Assembly (NCBI GenBank): GCA_047618565.1
Contig: JBLHKW010000059.1
Span: 1 to 28,339, forward strand
Source: JBLHKW01 sp047618565
GTDB lineage: Bacteria > Planctomycetota > UBA1135 > GCA-002686595
Direction: 5' to 3'
DNA length: 28,339 nucleotides
This document shows, one piece after another, positions 1 through 8,300 of this stretch. The first letter of the stretch is position 1, and every line of letters starts with the position of its first letter. The notes under the pieces are model-generated. The model searched no databases. It was not told the DNA's origin and was given only the letters and a program-made list of their open reading frames with translations. A program made the translations under genes and the position numbers.

Positions 1-34
1 CCACCGTTGCCGCAACCACCGTTGCCGCAACCAC
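1..34 (+). repeat. 15-bp tandem repeat (two copies plus 4 bases)
   Basis: Bases 1-15 and 16-30 are identical and 31-34 start a third copy. In the coding frame this gives TVAAT TVAAT. It is a second, shorter repeat register just before the 57-bp array, and it may extend beyond the window. Confidence 0.85.
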
Positions 35-755
35 TGGTGACAAGAGTTGCTCGAAGTCCAAGGCTTCCTGCTCCACCACGGCCGCGACCGTCGCCAGCGA
101 AGGTTGCTCGAAGGCCAAGGCATCCTGCTCCACCGCCGCCGCGACCGTAGCCAGCGAAGGTTGCTCGAAGGCCAAGGCATCCTGCTCCACCGCCGCCGCG
201 ACCGTCGCCAGCGAAGGCTGCTCGAAGGCCAAGGCATCCTGCTCCACCGCCGCCGCGACCGTAGCCAGCGAAGGTTGCTCGAAGGCCAAGGCATCCTGCT
301 CCACCGCCGCCGCGACCGTCGCCAGCGAAGGTTGCTCGAAGGCCAAGGCATCCTGCTCCACCGCCGCCGCGACCGTAGCCAGCGAAGGCTGCTCGAAGGC
401 CAAGGCATCCTGCTCCACCGCTGCCGCGACCGTAGCCAGCGAAGGTTGCTCGAAGTCCAAGGCCGCCGCTGCCACCGTGGTCGCCACCCAGGGCACCGAG
501 TGCTGCAAGAGTGCCGCTGCCACGGTAGCCAAGACAGAGGGCGCCTGCTCGAAGAAGGCCGCGGCGACCGCCAACGGCAAGGCGTGCTCGAGCACGAAGA
601 CCGAGTGCTCGTCGAAAGCCTCGACCGTTGCCACGAAGCCGGCCGAGGGTTGCTGCAAGGGCAAGAAGACCACCACCATCGCCGCCGATGACTCCAAGGA
701 AAAGGCCACGGAAGCCGCCGACGTGGTCGCCAGCGGCACCTCGAAGGGTAAGTAG
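3..755 (+). CDS. Cys/Lys/Ala-rich 19-residue tandem repeat protein, 5' truncated
   Basis: The start lies outside the window; the frame is open from base 3 to the TAG at 753-755, giving 250 visible residues. The chain opens with TVAAT repeats. Near-identical copies of CSKAKASCSTAAATVASEG follow, then diverged copies carrying CC or C-rich clusters (TECCKS, EGCCKGKK), and a Cys-free acidic/basic tail. Each full repeat has two Cys spaced C-x6-C. This frame was chosen over two other open frames because differences between copies fall almost entirely at third codon positions here (GTC/GTA, GGT/GGC, GCT/GCA, GCC/GCT), and because the stop is followed by a strong terminator. No known domain is recognised. 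Metal binding or disulfide cross-linking is possible from the regular Cys pairs, but that is inference. Lys/Ala/Thr/Ser richness also recalls disordered histone-H1-like tails. The missing N-terminus would show whether it is exported. Confidence 0.72.
   Translation, partial: TVAATTVAATTGDKSCSKSKASCSTTAATVASEGCSKAKASCSTAAATVASEGCSKAKASCSTAAATVASEGCSKAKASCSTAAATVASEGCSKAKASCSTAAATVASEGCSKAKASCSTAAATVASEGCSKAKASCSTAAATVASEGCSKSKAAAATVVATQGTECCKSAAATVAKTEGACSKKAAATANGKACSSTKTECSSKASTVATKPAEGCCKGKKTTTIAADDSKEKATEAADVVASGTSKGK
47..502 (+). repeat. 57-bp tandem repeat array, about 8 copies
   Basis: Copies begin at 47, 104, 161, 218, 275, 332, 389 and 446, an exact 57-bp period; the last copy is diverged. 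The period is divisible by three, so all forward frames stay open through it. Copies 1 to 6 alternate strictly between GTC and GTA at one valine codon, which suggests a 114-bp dimer as the unit of some duplications; copy 7 breaks the alternation with GTA. Copies are contiguous with no spacers, so this is a coding minisatellite. Confidence 0.92.
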
Positions 756-801
756 TCCATCAGCGCCCCGGACCCCGTCCGGGCAGCCGATCGAATTCAT
801 G

Positions 802-834
802 ACGGGGAGGCGAGCTAGCTCGCCTCCCCGTTTT
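802..834 (+). terminator. Strong intrinsic terminator, probably bidirectional
   Basis: Bases 802-831 are a perfect 30-bp palindrome, so the RNA can form a GC-rich stem of up to 14 bp around a central TA. It is followed by TTTT at 831-834, and by symmetry preceded by A on the other strand. It sits between the stop of the repeat protein (755) and the convergent stop of the methyltransferase (848), where a shared terminator is expected. It is the clearest terminator in the window. Confidence 0.88.
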
Positions 835-847
835 CGTTGCCGCCGGG

Positions 848-1711
848 TCAGCGACCGAAGCGGCGAGCCAGCGCGGCGACATGCTCCGGACCCGTTCCGC
901 AGCATCCGCCGATGATCGTCGCGCCCGCGTCCACCCACGTGCGGGCGAGGTCGGCGTAACGATCCGGGATCCCCGGGGCGGAACTCCAGCCCATCTGCTC
1001 ATCCGCGTGTCCAGCGTTGGCGTAGCATCCCCAGCGAGTTCGACTCGTTGCCAGAACGTCCGCAAGTGCTCGGACGTGGGCCAGCGCCGCCGTTGCGGGA
1101 ACGCAGTTGACCAGCACCCCGGCAACGCCGAGCGACAGGGCCGCGCGCGCGCCTTCGGCGACCTCCGCGGGCGTCAATAAATCGCCCTCGGGGCCAGGCG
1201 TGAAGGCGACCCAGGTCTCGAGGCCCGTTGCGAGCGCTGCTTCGGCCGCCAGGAGTCCCTCATGCACCAGGGGGAAGGTCTCGCAGAGCAGCAAGTCACA
1301 GCCCGCGTCGGCCAGCACACGCGCCAGGTCCGCATGCTCCTGGCGACAGGCGTCCGGGTCGGAATGGGCCGGGCTCAGATCTGGCCGATAGCAATCCTCG
1401 AGGGGTGCCAGCGAACCCGCCACGAATTGGCCCGGTGCGGCTGCGGCGCGGGCGGCGTCCACGGCCACGCGACCCAGCTGCTCCCAGGTGCGAGGGAATA
1501 CGCGCGCACGGGTCCGGAAAGTGTTGGTCGTGTGGATCATCGCGCCCGCGGCGCGATAGTCCCGGTGGATGGCCTCGACCACATCGGGCTGGCTCTCCAG
1601 GGCGTGGGCACTCCAGCCGGGCAAGGGCGTCGGGACGCCCCGGCGAAGCAGCTCCGTGCCCACGGGGCCATCGAGGATCTGGACGATCTGATCTGTAGGG
1701 GTGGCACCCAT
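848..1711 (-). CDS. Homocysteine S-methyltransferase family protein (MmuM-like)
   Basis: Predicted cytosolic 287-residue (beta/alpha)8 enzyme that moves a methyl group from a donor such as S-methylmethionine or another methylated compound to homocysteine, forming methionine. The N-terminus has DGPVGTELLRRG (14-25), a variant of the family's DGxxGTEL motif. The zinc and thiol site is visible as C203 (LVNCVP) and the Cys pair C270/C271 in IGGCCGTGPEH. Length fits stand-alone MmuM-type enzymes, not the much larger MetH. ATG start at 1711. No partner gene in methionine synthesis lies beside it: the next gene upstream is divergent and unrelated. The methyl donor cannot be read from sequence; betaine or S-methylmethionine are both possible. 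Confidence 0.9.
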   Translation of the reverse strand: MGATPTDQIVQILDGPVGTELLRRGVPTPLPGWSAHALESQPDVVEAIHRDYRAAGAMIHTTNTFRTRARVFPRTWEQLGRVAVDAARAAAAPGQFVAGSLAPLEDCYRPDLSPAHSDPDACRQEHADLARVLADAGCDLLLCETFPLVHEGLLAAEAALATGLETWVAFTPGPEGDLLTPAEVAEGARAALSLGVAGVLVNCVPATAALAHVRALADVLATSRTRWGCYANAGHADEQMGWSSAPGIPDRYADLARTWVDAGATIIGGCCGTGPEHVAALARRFGR

Positions 1712-1873
1712 GGGGCAACAGGCCTGCCGGCCAGCCCCGAGCGTGCGCCCCTGGAGAGGCCCCGTCGATGGGATTCCTGAGATTAGTAACCCGGGCTAAA
1801 GACCCCAGGATCGACCGTCCGATCCTGCTCAGAAGATCCCTCCGGGAATTCCGGCCTGATTGAGCTCCAAGAT

Positions 1874-2701
1874 ATGACCATTCTCGATACCCGCCGAGAA
1901 CTCAAGAACCTGAAGACCGCCTGTCAGCAGCTGATGGAACGCATCGAACTGTGCCAGGAAGGTGCACGCTACCGCCGCAAGAAGAGCCGGCGCAGCGACC
2001 TCAGCCGTGAGATCAAGCAAGCGCTCAGCTACATCGAGATGGCAACCGAGGCTCTCGATGGAGATGGCGAGCGCGCTCCCGAGCCCAGCTGGCTGCGCGG
2101 CACCATGTCGCGCCTGAGCCATGCACTGGTCAAGGACACGCAACCGACCGATGCGGATGCGGATGCCGAGGCCGAGGCCTGTCCGGAAACGCCCGAGCTC
2201 CAGGGCGAAGGCGACTTCCAGGGCAACACGAAGGCCCTGTCGATCCCGGACCTCCTGCACATCCTGCGCGCACAGGTCCAGACGGGTGTGCTTCAGGTCG
2301 TGCTCGAGGAAGAGACGGTCTTCATCGAGTTCGAAGAGGGTGATGTGGTGCACGCCTACAGTCAGAACGCGCCGACCGACAGCAAGCTCGGAGAGATCCT
2401 GGTCGACCGTGGCGACATCACCCGTGAGCGTCTCGATTCGTTCCTGTTCTGCTACACACCTTCGCGCGGCATGTTCGGCGAGGCCCTGAAACAGGGTGAG
2501 CTGGTTACCGAAGCGCAGCTCAAGGCGGCTCTGGAAGATCAGATCCAGCGCTTGTTCAACCGCATGTTCGAGCACGGTGGCGCGGATTTCTGGTTCCAGC
2601 ACGGCCGCCCCACGCGCGCCGACGGTGGCACGCGCATGAATGTGATCGGGCTGCTACTCGAGAGCGCCCGCATGCAGGACGAAGCCAACACCCCGGGCTG
2701 A
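1874..2701 (+). CDS. DUF4388 domain protein with N-terminal helical region
   Basis: 275 residues, with no signal peptide or membrane segment, so probably cytosolic. Residues 1-62 are helical and charged (LKNLKTACQQLMERIELC) and may form a coiled coil. An acidic Asp/Ala linker (92-102) follows. Residues about 118-262 match the DUF4388/PatA N-terminal-like pattern: LSIPDLLHILRAQVQTGVL, then EGDVVHAYSQNAPTDSKLGEIL, then a tail of alternating helices ending in FWFQHGRPT. DUF4388 proteins are commonly found with signalling and gliding-motility modules, but their biochemistry is not settled. ATG start; the Shine-Dalgarno match is weak. It is divergent from the methyltransferase and convergent with the SGNH gene, its stop lying 6 bases from that gene's stop. 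A signalling adaptor role is inference. Confidence 0.75.
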   Translation: MTILDTRRELKNLKTACQQLMERIELCQEGARYRRKKSRRSDLSREIKQALSYIEMATEALDGDGERAPEPSWLRGTMSRLSHALVKDTQPTDADADAEAEACPETPELQGEGDFQGNTKALSIPDLLHILRAQVQTGVLQVVLEEETVFIEFEEGDVVHAYSQNAPTDSKLGEILVDRGDITRERLDSFLFCYTPSRGMFGEALKQGELVTEAQLKAALEDQIQRLFNRMFEHGGADFWFQHGRPTRADGGTRMNVIGLLLESARMQDEANTPG

Positions 2702-2725
2702 GATCCCTCAGCGCGCGGACGCGCT
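2697..2725. terminator. Possible bidirectional hairpins between convergent stops
   Basis: Two short perfect stems lie end to end at the convergent stops: GCTGAG/CTCAGC (2697-2712, loop ATCC) and AGCGCG/CGCGCT (2710-2725, loop CGGA). They share three bases, so only one can form at a time. Neither has a U-run. They overlap the ends of both genes and may slow polymerase; this is weak evidence. Confidence 0.3.
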
Positions 2726-3853
2726 GCGCTCGGTCGTATCGAACTGGCCCTCGATCCCGCGCACCAGGGTGCCGAAGACCGCACGGTTTCCGGCCGCCGT
2801 GTAATGGCCACGACGTGCGGAAGCGTCCTCGACGAAGAGGCCCGGCTCCCCACTTGCTGCCAGCTCGACCGAGGAGAGCACGTAGGGCAGGCCCAACCGC
2901 TCGAGCTCCCGCACCAGGAAACTCTCGCGCCAGCCAGCGTGCTGGCGCCGGCCCAGCGGGCTACCGGATGCGGGCGGTCCGTGGAACAGGATCACGAAGT
3001 GCTCGCTGCCGGAGGCCCGTAGCTCCTGCGCCAGGGCCTCGAGAATCAAGCGACTGCAATAGCGCGTGCGTTCCAGTGCTTCACGACGCCCGGTGAAACG
3101 GTTCTCGAGCCACGCCGGCAGGAGGCCGCTGCCACAGAGCAGGTAGCGCCATGCGAAGCTGCGGATGCTGAGCGGGTGCTCGCCAAGGAAGTGCTCTTCG
3201 TCCGGCGCGACGGGTTCGTCGAGCTGCAGCCCACCATCGGCAGCGGGGACGAGATAGGGCTTTGGCCAGCCGCGCATTCGCAGGCCGGTGCGATCCAGAT
3301 CGTCGTCGATCAGGATCCCGATCACCACCAGCGGGCGTTCCGGCAAGTAGCGCGGGAGAGACTCGCGCGCCATGAGGTAGGTCTGATCGAGGCCGTATCC
3401 GCCTGTGCCGTAGTTCAGCAGGGCGAAGGACATCCCGTAGGGGGACGCCTCGATCAAGCCCTGCCAGCACTCGGCCGCGGGTGTCACGCAGGCCGCGAAG
3501 GAGTCCCCGTAGAGCAGGATCGGGCGGCGCCCTGCAAGCGCGCCGTGCGCGCGGTGCTCGAGGTCATCGGGGTCGACCTCGGCCGTGTGCCAGCCGAGCA
3601 ATGGATGGGAAGGCGGCCGGTGTGCACGTGCCGCGTCCCGAAACAGGTAGCGCAGCTTCCAGTAGTCATCCTCCCAGGGCGCGGCGAAGAGTTCCGCATG
3701 CTGCAGACGTGCGCCGACAGCCGCCATGGCACTCGGTGCCGCGAAGAGCAACCAGCGGATCGCGAGCTCGAAGAGCAGTAGGGCGACCAGGCCCAGTAGC
3801 AGTGCTCTGCGCAGAAGCCGCGACCGCCGACCGGCGCTGGAACTGTCGGACAA
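2708..3853 (-). CDS. Membrane-anchored SGNH/GDSL hydrolase family protein
   Basis: 381 residues. A basic N-terminus (RRSRLLRR) and one hydrophobic segment at about 16-37 suggest an inner-membrane anchor with the rest outside the cytoplasm. SGNH blocks are visible: ILLYGDSFA with S118 as nucleophile, LLNYGTGGYG with N147 in the oxyanion region, and a C-terminal DxxxxxxH pair (D343/H350 in GHYTAAGNR). This arrangement resembles SGNH esterases and acyl or acetyl hydrolases acting on lipids or polysaccharides; the substrate is unknown. The start is TTG at 3851-3853: the previous gene's TGA ends 6 bases upstream, and a GGGAG lies ten bases before the TTG inside that gene's end. It therefore forms an operon with the dehydrogenase and is probably translated by coupling. 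Confidence 0.78.
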   Translation of the reverse strand: MSDSSSAGRRSRLLRRALLLGLVALLLFELAIRWLLFAAPSAMAAVGARLQHAELFAAPWEDDYWKLRYLFRDAARAHRPPSHPLLGWHTAEVDPDDLEHRAHGALAGRRPILLYGDSFAACVTPAAECWQGLIEASPYGMSFALLNYGTGGYGLDQTYLMARESLPRYLPERPLVVIGILIDDDLDRTGLRMRGWPKPYLVPAADGGLQLDEPVAPDEEHFLGEHPLSIRSFAWRYLLCGSGLLPAWLENRFTGRREALERTRYCSRLILEALAQELRASGSEHFVILFHGPPASGSPLGRRQHAGWRESFLVRELERLGLPYVLSSVELAASGEPGLFVEDASARRGHYTAAGNRAVFGTLVRGIEGQFDTTERSASAR

Positions 3854-3868
3854 GACCTATCAGCTCCC
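3851..3868 (-). promoter_or_regulatory. Ribosome binding site and TTG start of the SGNH gene
   Basis: On the minus strand GGGAG (complement of 3864-3868) precedes TTG (3851-3853) by ten bases, and the upstream gene's TGA lies between them (3860-3862). No ATG or GTG gives a better start here, so the TTG is preferred. The layout implies translational coupling with the dehydrogenase. Confidence 0.55.
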
Positions 3869-4930
3869 GCCGACGGGGCCGTCATCCGGAACCAGCAGGA
3901 CCTTCGTGCAGCCCTCCTGCTTGCCGTCGAAGATCTTGTACCCGCGAACGCCCTCGGAGAGGGGCATCCTGTGCGAGACGATGTCCGTCGGACGCAGCTT
4001 GCGGGCCGGCAAGCTCGCCAAGAGATCGTCCATCAGGGCGCGCGCGGGGCAACGCCCGGCGCGGTAGGTGATGTTCTTGTCGTACGCGTCCCCCGGGGAG
4101 AACGCGAAGTGCTCCTCGGTGTGGACCCCGACCGCCGACAGCGTCCCACCGGGCCGCAACAGATCGAAGGCCAGCCGCGTAGCGGATGGGTGGCCGACCG
4201 CCTCGACCACCGCATGCACTCCGAGGCCCTCGGTCTCGGCGACGATGCGCGCGACCACGTCCTCACCCGAGAAGTCGACAGCGTGCGCCCCGAAGCCCGT
4301 GGCAAGCGCAAGGCGCTCGGGAATGCCATCGATCGCATACACGGCCTGCGCTCCGCTCTGGAAGGCCGCCAGCACCGCCATCAGGCCGACCGGCCCGCAA
4401 CCGATCACCGCGACGCTATGCCCGGCGCGTACATCAGCACGCAGCACGCCATAGGTCCCGGTCGCGAGGATGTCCCCCGTGAAGAGAGCATCCTCGTAGC
4501 CGATCCCGTCGGGGATCTCGACCAGCGTCGTATCGGCCAACGGAACCCGCGCGTACTCGGCCTGAACGCCCTGAAGGCCCTGCCCTCCCTCGACCCATCC
4601 GAACAGCCCGCCATTTTCGCAACGGGCCGTCAGCCCGCAACGGCAGGCGTCGCATGACCCACAGTTCGTGCTGAAGGGACTGGTCACCCGCATGCCGACC
4701 CGGACCCGGGACACCTCGGAACCGACCTCGATCACCGTACCGGCGAACTCGTGGCCCATGGTCGTACCGGAGTCGAGGCCCTTTTCGTGACCCCGATAGA
4801 CGTGCAGGTCGGATCCGCAGATGGCTCCGCAGTCGACGCGCACGATGGCGTCGCCCGGATGCATGACGACCGGATCGGGCACGCTTTCGTAGCGCACCTC
4901 GAACGGACCGCTGAGGGTGAGTGCTTTCAA
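3860..4930 (-). CDS. Zinc-dependent alcohol/threonine-type dehydrogenase (MDR family)
   Basis: 356-residue cytosolic medium-chain dehydrogenase/reductase, oxidising an alcohol or polyol with a nicotinamide cofactor. Catalytic zinc ligands are likely C38 (CGAICGSDLH), H60 and E61 (GHEFAG). Four structural-zinc cysteines are present at C90, C93, C96 and C104. The Rossmann motif is IGCGPVG (176-182), and D201 at the end of the second strand favours NAD over NADP. The region around residues 150-160 (TGDILATGTYG) recalls glutathione-independent formaldehyde dehydrogenase and related enzymes, but the substrate cannot be assigned. The start must be TTG at 4930: an in-frame TGA lies three codons upstream with no ATG or GTG between. 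An AAGGA sits 13 bases before it. First gene of a two-gene unit with the SGNH protein. Confidence 0.88.
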   Translation of the reverse strand: MKALTLSGPFEVRYESVPDPVVMHPGDAIVRVDCGAICGSDLHVYRGHEKGLDSGTTMGHEFAGTVIEVGSEVSRVRVGMRVTSPFSTNCGSCDACRCGLTARCENGGLFGWVEGGQGLQGVQAEYARVPLADTTLVEIPDGIGYEDALFTGDILATGTYGVLRADVRAGHSVAVIGCGPVGLMAVLAAFQSGAQAVYAIDGIPERLALATGFGAHAVDFSGEDVVARIVAETEGLGVHAVVEAVGHPSATRLAFDLLRPGGTLSAVGVHTEEHFAFSPGDAYDKNITYRAGRCPARALMDDLLASLPARKLRPTDIVSHRMPLSEGVRGYKIFDGKQEGCTKVLLVPDDGPVGGS

Positions 4931-5306
4931 GATGGATCAGGCGTCCTTGGCGCCAGGAAAGAGCTTGGCGGGGACCCCAGTGCCAACTCAACCCCAAACT
5001 TGCTTGGAAGTGCCGCCGCGCGGCATTTCACCCTGCCGGGGGCCGGTGAGCCAGGGGCCTGCGGGGGCACCCGTGGGGGCCAGGGTCGGCCTGAACCGGC
5101 ACTAATCCGGGACCAGCGCTGGAGTTCTCCTGAACCACCTACAGGCCCGGCGGCACCGATTCCGATTCAACACCCGGTGCTGTATCCCCGGCGCCCACCT
5201 CCCCAATGTGCCCTCGTCGATCGATCCTGCCCCCCACGGGCCCCGCCGCCACACGACCCACGTCCTGCCTGTGGTGGAGCGATCCGCGCCCGGCGCCCTT
5301 GCTCCC
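4931..5306. other. Intergenic region between divergent dehydrogenase and kinase genes
   Basis: About 376 bases with no gene I can support. It must carry promoters for both flanking genes, but I see no convincing -35/-10 pair. A small GC hairpin is present at 5011-5025 (stem TGCCGC/GCGGCA, loop CGC) without a U-run. The kinase frame is open back to a GTG at 5208, but the residues it would add look noncoding (Pro/Arg/His rich), so I leave them out. Confidence 0.5.
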
Positions 5307-8300
5307 ATGAACTTCCCGTCCGTCTCCCTGAAGCACAAGCTCACCCTGGTCATGATGTTGACCGGGTGCATCGGCCTGGCCCTCGCCACGCTGGCCATCT
5401 CGCTTTTCGACTCGCGTGACCACAGCGGTAGGCTGGAGCGCGACCTCAACGTGCACGCCACCGTTGTAGGCGTGGCCTGTACGACGGCCCTCGAGAACGA
5501 CGACAGCGAGGCCCTGGAAGAAGCCCTGGAGGTCTTCGCGCTGAGCCCGCGCGTCCTGGCCGCGAGGATCTTTCACCTGGATGGCAAACCGGCCGGTGAC
5601 TACCGCGCAGCTGACGTCGCGCGAGCTGAGACAGGCGGACTACCCGAGCGTCCGGTCGCGAGAGACGCCATCGGTGCGACCGACAACTGGATACAGGCTG
5701 TCGCTCCTATCCGGTCCCAGGGCGAGCGAATCGGAACGATCTACGTGCGCGCGAGGTCCACGAGCCTGACCGCACACTTGATGGGCTACTCGACCATCAT
5801 CCTCGGTGCCCTGCTCGGCACGCTACTCGTCGCGCTCCTGCTCGCGCGCTGGCTGCAGGACTCCGTGACCACACCGGTGCTGGCCCTGGCCGAGGCCGCA
5901 CGCCAGGTGTCGGTCGGCAACGACTATTCGGTACGAGTGGCGTCGGAAGGCCGGGCGGAGATCGGAACCCTCATCAACTCCTTCAACCGCATGCTCGCTC
6001 AGGTGCAGGGGCGCGACCGCGCGCTGCTGGCGTCCAAGGAGCGCGCCGAGGCCGCGGCAGTCGCAAAGTCCCAGTTCCTGGCGACGATGAGCCACGAGAT
6101 CCGCACACCGATGAACGGCGTGATCGGGATGACCGGCCTGTTGCTCGACACGGGTCTCGACGCGGACCAGCGCGAGCTCGCCCTCACGGTCCGCCGCTCG
6201 GGCAAGAGCCTGCTGGCGGTCATCAACGACATTCTGGACTTCTCGAAGATCGAGTCCGGCAGCCTCGAGTACGAGATGATCAGCTGCGACCTCCACCTGC
6301 TTGTGGAGGAGACCTTGACGATGGTCGCGCAGGCGGCCGACGAGAAGTCGCTGGAGCTGGCCTGCATGATCCAGCGCGAGGTCCCGACCGGAGTCCTGTG
6401 CGACCCTGGGCGTCTGCGGCAAGTGCTCCTGAACCTGCTCAGCAACTCGATCAAGTTCACTGCAAAGGGCAGCGTGGTGGTGATCGTCAGCGCCGAGCAA
6501 CAGGACGACGAACGGGCCTTTGTGCGTTTCGAAGTACGCGACACCGGCATCGGCATCCCGCAGGAGCGCAAGCACCGCCTGTTCCGTGCCTTCTCACAGG
6601 TCGACTCGTCGAACACGCGCGAGTACGGCGGCACCGGCCTCGGGCTCGCGATCAGCAAGCAGATCGTCGAAGGGCTCGATGGACAGATCGCGGTGGAAAG
6701 CGAGCAGGGTCACGGCTCCACGTTCTGGTTCCGCCTTCCGCTCCAAAGGGACGAGAGCACGCCCACGAAATACGACGCACTACCCGAGTCCATTGGCCGC
6801 GCGCGCATCCTGATCGCAGACGACCATCCGCATAACCGCAGTTTCATCTCGTGCTGGCTACGCGAGTGGGGTTGCGACGTCAGCCAGGCGCGCAGTGGCC
6901 CCGAAGCCCTCGGTCTGATCAACATCGGGCATGCCAAGGGCGAACCCTTCGACCTGATCCTCGTGGACTCCGTGATGCCCGACACCGAGGGCGAACCGGT
7001 TGTCATCGACATGCAGAGTATCGGGCACCTCGAAGGGACCCCGGTGCTCCCGCTCACCTCCATCAGCACGCGCAGCTGGCGCACCCTGAAATCCTCCGGA
7101 GCCCGTTCGGCGCTCACGCGCCCGCTAACCCGGAGGCAACTCCACACAGCGGTGCTCACGGAGCTCTCGGACGAGCACGCGGGTGTCACCGCACCGGTCG
7201 CCCCGCTTCGGTCGGGCAACCGCTTGCGGGTGCTGATCGCGGAGGACTCGATCGCCAACCAGAGTCATGTAGCCCAGGTCGTGGCGGATCTCGGCTACCG
7301 CAGCGAGACCGTCGCGAACGGTTTCGAGGCCCTGAAGGCCATCCGCAATATGGACTTCGACATCGTGCTCATGGACACGCAGATGCCGGAAATGGACGGC
7401 CTCGAGGCTGCGCGCCGTATCCGTGAATACGAGCAGGGTAGCGACCGGCATGTGACCATCATCGCCATGACCGCCCGCCGGGCAGACCGGGATCACGACC
7501 TGATCCTGGAGGCCGGAGCCGACGACTGTGTGGCCAAACCGATCAGCCGCGAAAACCTGCGCAGATCCATCCTGCAGCTCGTCACCGCCCGCGACCCCGA
7601 GCCCGCGGCCTCGCCGCCGAAGGTCAAGGATCGTGGGGGTGCAGCGATCCTGATAGCGGAGGACAACCCCATCAACCAGCGCTTCGCCGAGCGCGTCGTC
7701 CAGAGTCTTGGGTTTGCCACCGTGCTGGTGGAGAACGGGGCAGAGGCCGTAGAAGCGGCCGCGCAGCGCGAGTTCGCGCTGGTGCTGATGGACCTCATGA
7801 TGCCGAAGATGGACGGCTTCGAGTCCACCCGTCGCCTGCGCGAGCTGGAGGTCGATACGAAGCGTCACCTGCCCATCGTCGCGCTCACCGCACATGCCAC
7901 CACCGACGCGCGCACGCGATCAGAGGAGGCCGGGGCGGACGAGTTCCTGACCAAGCCCATCGATTCGGAGCAACTGGCCGAGGTCATCGAGCGCCTGGCA
8001 ACCCAGCCTGAGACGGCCGATGCTCCGACCGCTGACGAGGACATCTCCGAACCTGCGCATCACCTGAGACTGGTCAGCGATGGCGGTATATCGAGCGTGC
8101 CCAAGCCTGATCCGGATGACAAGGATGGCGAGCGCGCCCGCGTGTCGGAGTCCACGACGGGCACTGCAGCAGCGCAGCGCCTGCTGGTGGTCGAAGACAC
8201 GCCCATCAACCAGAAGGTGTTGGTTCGCACGCTGGCCAAGCATGGGTTCGAGAGCGACGTCTGCAACAACGGCCTCGAGGCCATCGAAGCACTCGAGCGC

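Noticed and set aside
47..502. CRISPR array
   Set aside because: Repeats are directly contiguous with no unique spacers, the period is a multiple of three, and the region encodes a regular peptide repeat.
47..691. A 214-residue Arg/Leu-rich reading frame through the 57-bp repeats
   Set aside because: The 57-bp period keeps all forward frames open. In this frame the differences between copies do not fall at third codon positions, and the product is Arg-rich low-complexity sequence typical of a shadow frame. The frame ending at 755 fits better.
5208..5306. GTG-initiated 33-residue N-terminal extension of the histidine kinase
   Set aside because: The added residues are Pro/His/Arg-rich, lack a ribosome binding site and would place an unlikely leader before the first membrane segment.
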